64,000 nt of DNA, from contig NHZP01000012.1 of the NCBI GenBank assembly GCA_003313425.1, positions 248,001-312,000 on the forward strand, in the 5' to 3' direction. A program made the position numbers and the translations under genes. Position 1 is the stretch's first letter. Every line of letters starts with the position of its first letter. Under the pieces are notes generated by a model. It worked only from the letters and a program-made list of their open reading frames with translations. It searched no databases and was not told the origin of the DNA. Below, one piece after another: positions 56,947 to 64,000 of this stretch. The DNA comes from Pseudopyrenochaeta lycopersici. Lineage: Eukaryota; Ascomycota; Dothideomycetes; Pleosporales; Pseudopyrenochaetaceae.

Positions 56947-59661
56947 TTCAAACAATGCTGCGCCCTCGAGGCTGCGTCTAGTGGTGCGATGTCTGCTGGT
57001 GACGCGCACAGTCACGCTATTCTGGGCGATAAAGTGGGCGATGGGCAAAAGCACGGGAGACGTGGCTGAGAGATCTGGCACCCAGGTACGAATCACGGCG
57101 GCTCCGCTCTTACCCAGCCCGAACGCTTCCTTGGGCTCGTGAAGGGGTGGGGTGTGGGAGCCAAGTCTTCACAGCGGCGGGGCGCGGCAGCAACGGCAGC
57201 GGAGAATTAGAACAGAAAATTTCAGCGAGCGGACTGGGTGGGACAAACGGTAAACGAGTGAATCGCCCGCAAAAGGGCCAGCTGCGAGTGACAGCAGGGC
57301 GGATGCCGCAGGACGCGAACGCAGCAACACACAGCACAGCGCACCGTAGGTGGGAGCAGTTCTGTGAGCTGCAATGAAGGTCGATGAAGGTCTGGATCTT
57401 CGGTGGACCCTGAGTCCTAAAACACACTAAATTCTGGCCCGTTTGATTGGCCTATGGGCAATTGCCCGAGGAGCTTCTGCTGCCCATCCTCACTTCACAC
57501 GACCAAAAATGGCCTGACTGCTTCACCCGCGGCCTGCTGTCTGCGTATGTCAGCCTGTGTCAAACACTAAAATCGACCTCTGTCAGCAAGGCCACTCAGA
57601 CACTAGCAGCACTGCCGGCCACGCCTCTCATTTTGTTTCCTTGAGCCCGTGTGCTCGGCTTTCCACACCACAACTCTCCACCGTGAACGCGTCTCTTTTC
57701 AGAGGCCCAATACGACCCGCAGCTGCAGCAAGCCGATTGTAGCGCCTTGATATGCAGCATGTTATTTGTTGCATGACGCCGTCCGCGGTCGCTGTCTAGT
57801 TGGCCGTTAGCACTATTGATCCCGTGCTTGACATCTCGTTCAGCATCTCGCTCGGCTCTCTGTGCCTGCCACTCACCACTCTTCGAAGCAGGTAACTGAA
57901 GTGGGCCTTTTTGTATTCGCTCAGTGGCGGCTCGTGTCCTTTCTCCACACGACGTTCAAGAAGACTTCTGCTACCTGCAGTAGCGCAGCCCCAAGTGGCT
58001 GGTCTTGCACGCCCAAATCAGCCAAATGCAGCTTCCGCGAAGTCCTGCTCCAGATTAGGAAAGGGCTATGGGGGTCTGGACCTGATCATTGTGCTGTGAA
58101 GCGTACATGATCCCAGCCCTGACCAAGCATTTTTGCAGCGCGATGCGGCTTTTTCGCAATACCATGCTTATTATTTTGCTGTACGTAGGGTTTCCCATCT
58201 ATGGAACTCGAAGTGCTGCAAGACTGCCTCGATCTGGATATTGGACCGCCTTCAACCCGCAGACGGAAGCACTTCCCAACTTATCGCTTAGTTCAGCTAC
58301 AGAGTCGTCTGCATCGCTTGAAACTTTGTTCGCCGATTCTGCGTGACACTTCCATCGGCCGTCAGCCGCCAATGCATGTGCTTCCTTTGTGAAGGCTTTG
58401 CCAAGACGGTACTGTGGGATTGCGAAGCGAATGCTACCCTGTCCACCCGGAGCGAGAAACTGCTTGAGGGGATATGATATTGTCATCTCACATCACACGG
58501 GCCACGATCGTCCAGCATCGAGCGATGGCCAAGCAGAGGCAGCACAGGGGTCTGATACTTTGGCCAATAACCTACGACGAGAATCCAGAGTTCCTGAAGA
58601 CAGCCAGTCTGCGACTTTACAGCCTCCTTAGTAGGCTATTCCTAATCTATACTATTTGATGGCCTGGTGTGCAGCAGATACTATGAAACACAAATACTCA
58701 CCTGCTGTGATGGCGGGGTGTCTCCCAGACTCGTTTGAACGTTGGCGAGGCTAATTGAAAACACTGAAAGTGAAGTCCTTTGCATCAGTCGCTTCAAATT
58801 TTCGTCAGTTGTCATCCATGCACCTAGAGGAAGCTGCGATATAGTGATGTAGATACATGTAGCAAGTTGATCACGCCAAAAACAAATTGCAGACTGCGTC
58901 CGCTGTGCGCAATTTGGAACAGAGTATTGGTCGGGAATAATAAGCCAAGTTCTTATCCTCCACTGTACTTTCCCCTACGGCAAGTTTACCCTAACTCAGC
59001 CAAGACGCTAGCGCGAAAAACTTCCCTTTCCTTCATCCTTTTGCTCCCATTCTGCCATAACACTGCGCCGCATAACAGCTTCGAGCGGAGCAAAAATCAG
59101 AACCAGCGACGAAAGATGTTTTGAGATTCTGTACCGATATCCAAGTGCACAGGTAGGCGAATAATTTCACCTCAATCCTCAATACCCGCAACTTTCTATG
59201 CATGCCAAAGCATCAACTGAAGGCGCGCACACTGTGTGTATATTGTCCAAACACAAATCTTGCTTCTGATCCATGCACTACGTTCAATCCCATGGCCAAA
59301 CGCCAACTAGGCTGCTCAGGACTTTTTTCCAACTTGTGCTTACAACTGTCAGGGCTCTTATCTTTCCTTTCAACAACGGTTGCGTTACCTTCATCGTGCG
59401 GCGTTCCTCTGCACTATCAATCAAACGCAACGATCTCGTCATGCATGTAAATATGCCCTAATTGCGCCGTCGCTCTAATCTGAGTAATTTATTGGCCATA
59501 CATTCATCTTTACATTATAAATACCTTCTCTTATCACCAACATATTCTCGGCTTCTTTATCGTTCATTTTTTCTCTACTTTCTTCTTTTTCCTTCTCTGC
59601 ATCAATCTCTTTCTCTTTGCAGCAACGCATCACATCCCAAAGTGAAGGCTGACCATCCTAG
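56947..59661. other. 2.7 kb spacer upstream of Rpc9 gene
   Basis: No recognised gene. From about 59480 to 59630 the plus strand is strongly pyrimidine-rich (TTTTTTCTCTACTTTCTTC followed by more CT), as in fungal core promoters or leader introns; the Rpc9 start exon probably lies in or before it. The rest shows only short open frames. Confidence 0.4.
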
Positions 59662-60474
59662 ATCAAAACTCCCCAATCAGCACTTCTATCCAATCACGAA
59701 CTCCTCCTGCACCTCCAAAAAGAAGAAGCTGAATACTCAGGCACCGATGGCACGGGTCGCGCACGCCAAAAGCCGTCTGGTTTAAATCATATGTTGCGAG
59801 ATGTAGGTCTTTCCGTATCTTACCGTTCCAATGTTCTCGACCCCTACTTTATACATGTTCATTGTAGAGCGCAGTTCTCATTGATTTCTTCTAAGTTTTA
59901 CATCCTCAACAGAGAATAGAATAATAAGGAGAATTTTGTGATAACAAATTTTAGGGCCTGACTTACCTCCAGACTCCGGACTATACAACCTCCACCATCG
60001 CCACAACGCATCCAGACCGGCCAATGACACTTTACAATGGCCCGCACTCACTCTTCCGCGCCCTGGCACCAAAATACCGCCTTAACAAAGCCGAATATCT
60101 GCAGCTGTATAATTTACGACCTAGCACACAAGTCGGGCTGGAGCTGGTAGTCGAAGAGGTACATTTCTTCCTCTCTCATAGTACTAAAATTTTCCATTTG
60201 ACTTCCCAAAATCACTCACACTTATCCACCCAAGCACGCAATCAGCTTCTACATGATACAATCTGAAGGGGCACTTTGCTTACAAGATGGACAGGCTGGC
60301 ACACGGTTCTCCGAGGACGAATTAGCAGATATCATGTCCATTATCCTGCAAGTCTTTGATGAAGAGGAGGCGAGTATACCGGAGGGCGTGGAGAATCAAG
60401 CCATGGAAAAGATTCCGAACAAGCTGCTGGGTGCTAGCAGGAAACGCCGAAAAGTCAAGAAAGCGAGGGTGTGA
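59662..60474 (+). CDS. RPC17: RNA polymerase III subunit Rpc9/C17 (start exon not resolved)
   Basis: Rpb4-like subunit that, with C25/Rpc8, forms the Pol III stalk and contacts TFIIIB. Three exons join at phase 0: 59662-59802, 59955-60158 and 60295-60474 (174 aa). They read IKTPQSALLSNHELLLHLQK, then GLNHMLRD, GLTYLQTPDYTTST, PHSLFRALAPKYRLNKAEYL, NLRPSTQVGLELVVEE and AGTRFSEDELADIMSIILQV, matching the HRDC-like domain of this family, with a basic tail (SRKRRKVKKARV). Introns are 152 and 136 nt, longer than the local norm. The first codons are missing: the exon at 59662 follows a TAG acceptor and homologues start with only one to a few residues before this point. A candidate is ATGCAT before GTAAAT at ~59447, unproven. 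Convergent with NOP58. Confidence 0.8.
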
Positions 60475-60844
60475 CACAGAGCTCAGTGCAGAGGGGCGAC
60501 TACAAAGAGCAGTATCCCGGACCAATTGTCGTGCATAATTAGAGAGAGGAAAGGGAATGCTAGCTGCATGTAGCGGTAAGATACTAGGAACGACATCATC
60601 AAGTGCACTGGGGAGCAATTATGAACTTTTTTGCGTAGAATTGTATGCAACTGGCGGGTATCCCTCCGCTACCAACATCATGCATGAAGAGACGAAGGAA
60701 AATGTACAAATGCCCCAATAGTTTACGCCACTCGTCGATACATGACAAGCTCAAACCCGTCGAACGCCTTGCCCATTTTGCAGATCACACGGTCAAACAT
60801 ACAATCCACTAGCCTCACAACCGTCATTATCTCGAGGACTGGGT
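60475..60844. other. convergent spacer
   Basis: 370 bp between the 3' ends of the Rpc9 and NOP58 genes. Presumably holds both 3' UTRs. No gene recognised. Confidence 0.4.
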
Positions 60845-62779
60845 CTAATCCTTGCTCTTCTTCTTTTTCTTCTTCTCAACTGTGCCCTCATCGTCAGCTT
60901 TCCTCTTCTTCGACTCCTTTACAGCCTTCTTGGCTTCTTTCGCGGCCTTCTTTGCCTCCTTAGCTTCGCGTTTAGCTGCGCGCTCGGCCTTTCGTGCCTT
61001 CTTGGCTTCCTTTTCTGCCCTCTTTGCTGCTTTCTTGTCCACCTTGACAACATTCTTCTCTTCAGACTCGGAGTCAGAATCTGAAGTCTCGGCTTCACCA
61101 TCGACATCGACCATTGACTCGTCTTCATCCGAGGCGCCGACTTCTTGCACAAGTTTCTTTGGCGTTGTACCGTTGACCTTCTCAGTCTTGCTCTTCTTCG
61201 CGGCAGGTTCGTCGCCAGTAAGACCGTCGGCGTCGGGGTTATACTTCCGTGCTTCCTTGACTTCCCATTTCTTCTGATCGCCGAGTGCAGTAGCATTTGC
61301 GTTGGGCAGGCTCTTCAAGGGTTTGCCCTCCAATGCACGCAACCTTCTCTCGATAGTGAGTCGTGCATCACGTCCGAGCTGAGATTTCTCTTCTTCGGTG
61401 GGCTCGTTGGATGTGTCTTCGGATGAAACGCCCCATGTGCTGAGGGCATCGACACGGAGACCAAGAGCGGATTTGGCCGCGAGCATGCGAGCAATCTTGC
61501 CCTTGTTCTTTCCAGTTGCTTGGCCAATTAGAGAAGCGTGATAGATCAACTAGAAATTGTTAGCAACAAACATCTGATATGGCTCTGGGATACATACACC
61601 GTATTTAGGAGTGTCATGCTTTGTCTTCAGTGCCCGGAAAAGGGCCTTCTCGGCACCGAGGATCTGAATAGTAGAACCGGGCGACTTGGCGAGATTCACA
61701 AGGGACCCAGCGTGGGCAATGAGCCGCGCGCCAACAAGCTCACCAACAAGCGCAGTCAGGTTAGGCGCAAGTGCCTGCATACGGTTGGATAGGTAGTTGC
61801 CAAGGTTTTGACGATGCCTGGCTATTTGTCAGTAGAGCTGTGGGTGGGGTTGGTTTGGTTGACATACTCGGTAAGGTCAATAACCTGTTCAGCCAGAGCA
61901 CTCGTAGCCTCCAGATCCTCATCAGTGATCTCGGTACCCATGCTGATCTCGGCAGCTGCCTTGACGGCAGCCTCAATCTCCTCAGGCAGAATGGACGAAA
62001 GATCGGTCTCTCGTGCATTTGTACGGAAACCCATTTTGAGGACAACTCTCGAGTATGCAAGGTTGTCATTTAAGATCTTGGCAAGCTCTGGAAAGTGCCA
62101 GCCATACCATTCCTTGACTCTCATTGCGTATGTGTTGAGTTGCTTGTCGAGCACGTCCAGGCTAGCAATGCTCTGGATAATCATCGTGTCCACTTTATCG
62201 GGGGAAAACTTGAGCTTGTGCCGGGAGAGCGAATGGGCAAGACCCAGGCGGGTTGAGTCCATCTCGGCAGGAATGAGGTCTGGAACGAGCGACGTCATGT
62301 GTTCGCGGATGGCGCGGTAGACATCCTGTGTCGATGAGTCGGAGATAGGCTTGATCGACAGGCCCGGGACTTGGGCAATGGAATTGGCGAGCTTGGGGTC
62401 CGCGACGGCCACTGCCACATGTTAGTTGCACGTCTTCTCTGTCTATGGCGCAACCGGCAAGGGCGTACATGATGCCTTGGTTTCGTCCTTGAGCTCCTGC
62501 AGCAGGTTGGACAGCATGGGGCTGACCTTGCCGTCGGTCAATGCCGCGGCTTCGTTCAGCGCTGTGACGGCATTCTCAAATTTCTGGAAGCGCTTGAGCT
62601 TCAATGCATCCACCACTGAGGAAACATCCTTGGCAAGCTCGTCGCCCTTTCCGAGCAGCTTCTTGTCCTTTGACTTGAACAGGGCATAACCCGCGCTGCA
62701 CTCTCCAGTTAGCTTTCTCGGCCGTGCAGCGATGCGGCGAGCAGGCGTACCTCGTCTCGGTCAAGATAAACAGTCCCAT
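60845..62779 (-). CDS. NOP58: Nop58, box C/D snoRNP core protein
   Basis: Nucleolar scaffold of box C/D snoRNPs, which guide rRNA 2'-O-methylation and pre-rRNA processing. Five exons on the minus strand (62779-62751, 62695-62469, 62411-61868, 61817-61598, 61549-60845) give 574 aa. The first exon is 29 nt (MGLFILTET + S). The NOP5 N-terminal domain follows ([14 protein letters not shown]), then the coiled-coil and Nop domain: [80 protein letters not shown] and [20 protein letters not shown]. These are near-invariant in Nop58. The C-terminus is a long KKE/KKD tail ([18 protein letters not shown]), as in yeast Nop58. Splice sites all give perfect frame continuity. Divergent from the actin-related gene. 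Confidence 0.97.
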
Positions 62780-63030
62780 GGCTCCTTCTGTGTCTGGTCG
62801 CCGGTGTGCTGTATTCCGTCGCGGCTACCCCTTGGAGCTGTGTGGGTGCGTGGTCTGGGAAGTCGCAATGGGGATTGTGCGCAGTGCATGCCGTTGTGGG
62901 AGCTTTGAGAAAAAAGTTCGAAGTGCCAAGCCCACCAAGACGCTAGCCCCCGAAAGAGTTAGGCGCCGCCGGTACACCGTGTAGTGATCTCATTGTGTGT
63001 GAGTGCAGGTTAAATACCAAACCACCCACA
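62780..63030. promoter_or_regulatory. short bidirectional upstream region of NOP58 and Arp10-like gene
   Basis: Only 251 bp separate the two divergent ATGs, so the promoters must overlap. No specific element was recognised. Confidence 0.45.
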
Positions 63031-64000
63031 ATGGCGGCGCCTGCCAGCGACCGCAAACCTCCTGCACCCCTGCACCGCTCTGCTCGAGGAACTACGCCGC
63101 GCCTGGCTGACCTCGCTTCCACCCCCGAGTCGCCACGCACACCGCTCCTGCGCTCCATCTCCTCCACATTTGGCTCGCCTGGAGCTGCATTCCGTACAGA
63201 GGATGAGTACGTCGTAATCGAACTTGGCTCCCGCTTCGTGCGCGGCGGCTTCCCCGGCGAGAGTGCCCCGCGATGCACCCTCCCCTTTGGCCCCGACACG
63301 CAACGCAGAGTAGGCGACTACAGGCAATGGGACCCCGAGTATACGCAGAAAAGGAGGAAGCGCAAGCGAGGGCAGGATTGGGCTCAGGACCACCAGCTGT
63401 GGAGCATGCATCTGGCCGGCCTGGACCTGGGGCTTGTCGAGGACAAGTTGGAAAGAGCCCTGCGGTCCATGTATAACAAATACTTTCTACTGGACACCAA
63501 ACCGCGCCGTATCCTGCTAGCCATGCCACCGCGCATGCCCCATCCGCTTATTTCCACAGTGCTGGACGTTTTGTTCTCAAGCTTTCAGGCACCGACCATT
63601 ACTCTTATGTCGAATCCTGTCTTGTCCACAGTGGCGGCAGGTCTACGGTCAGCACTGGTTGTCGACATTGGCTGGGCAGAAACACTGGTTACCGCAGTCT
63701 GCGAGTATCGGGAAGTGCAAGAGAAGCGCACTATTCGAGCAGGCAAGCTACTCAGCGAACACATGGCCAAGCTCCTGAATGCTGAACTGGACGACGATGC
63801 CGATCCAGGCGCACCAAAGGCGGATGTATCGTTCGAAGAGGCTGAAGAAGTGCTCACCCGTGTCGCATGGTGCAAACCGCACCCAAAATCAAACCGGAGA
63901 ACCATGTACTTTCCCGCCCGGGAGGCGCCTGTGTTGGAAGAATTCGAGGACGCTGTCGAGTCGCCGCCGCCTACTATCACCATCCCGTTCCCGAGACATA
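63031..64000 (+). CDS. ARP10: actin-related protein, Arp10/RO-7 type (dynactin pointed end), cut by window end
   Basis: First 323 residues of an actin-fold protein; the frame is open to the last base. The leader of ~55 residues is Pro/Ser-rich (PLHRSARGTTPRL). The actin fold begins with EDEYVVIELGSRFVRGGF, corresponding to the phosphate-1 loop, followed by SAPRCTLPFG. A second conserved block has TITLMSNPVLSTVAAGLRSA and LVVDIGWAETLVTAVCEYRE, the phosphate-2 region, where the DxG of actin reads DIG. An insertion with a basic run (YTQKRRKRKRGQ) lies in between. This degenerate, long-leader form matches Arp10/Arp11, the dynactin pointed-end subunit (ro-7 in Neurospora), rather than actin or chromatin Arps. 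No intron is seen in this part. Confidence 0.82.
   Translation, partial: MAAPASDRKPPAPLHRSARGTTPRLADLASTPESPRTPLLRSISSTFGSPGAAFRTEDEYVVIELGSRFVRGGFPGESAPRCTLPFGPDTQRRVGDYRQWDPEYTQKRRKRKRGQDWAQDHQLWSMHLAGLDLGLVEDKLERALRSMYNKYFLLDTKPRRILLAMPPRMPHPLISTVLDVLFSSFQAPTITLMSNPVLSTVAAGLRSALVVDIGWAETLVTAVCEYREVQEKRTIRAGKLLSEHMAKLLNAELDDDADPGAPKADVSFEEAEEVLTRVAWCKPHPKSNRRTMYFPAREAPVLEEFEDAVESPPPTITIPFPRH

Overview
The window is nuclear DNA of a filamentous ascomycete, most likely a Dothideomycete of the Pleosporales type. Supporting signs are 46-70 nt introns with GT(A/G)xGx donors, CTAAC/CTAAT branch points and (C/T)AG acceptors, genes alternating freely between strands, and fungal-specific families (HET, RTA1, DUF4267, C2H2 plus fungal transcription factor domain, multi-domain hybrid histidine kinase). 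The exact species cannot be read from the sequence. No tRNA, rRNA, CRISPR array or intact transposon was seen.

Layout. 0.5-24 kb is mostly conserved housekeeping: an ACS-type MFS transporter (+), SNF1 kinase (+), TOM70 (-), an aminodeoxychorismate-lyase-like PLP enzyme (+), cytoplasmic tryptophanyl-tRNA synthetase (-), a PRELI/UPS lipid-transfer protein (+), a TmpA-like ferric-reductase-fold membrane protein (-), gamma-tubulin complex component GCP3/Spc98 (+), a small secreted protein (+) and an F-box protein with many CxxC pairs (+). 24-29 kb is a decaying accessory island: a DUF4267 membrane protein, a HET-domain pseudogene with three tryptophan codons turned into TAG, a tandem array of about ten intron-shaped ~65 nt units at the 5' end of that gene, and a broken RTA1-family gene. 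29-37 kb holds fatty aldehyde dehydrogenase (HFD1-like), a sulfotransferase-like gene and a seven-exon C2H2 transcription factor, all on the minus strand. 36.7-44.2 kb is a 7.5 kb gene-free tract. 44-49 kb has a hybrid histidine kinase with one in-frame stop just before its H-box, divergent from a tail-anchored thioredoxin. 49-59.6 kb is gene-poor: a repeat-containing secreted protein, a MYND-finger protein and a conserved-looking protein of unknown function. 59.6-64 kb returns to housekeeping: RNA polymerase III subunit Rpc9/C17 (+), the box C/D snoRNP core protein Nop58 (-) and an actin-related protein of the Arp10/RO-7 type (+, cut by the window end).

Most intact genes serve core functions (mitochondrial import and lipid transfer, translation, microtubule nucleation, ribosome biogenesis, carbon-stress signalling). 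The broken genes are all in variable families (allorecognition, lipid exporters, environmental sensing). Intron-exon structures below were joined by eye from splice signals and reading-frame continuity, without transcript evidence.
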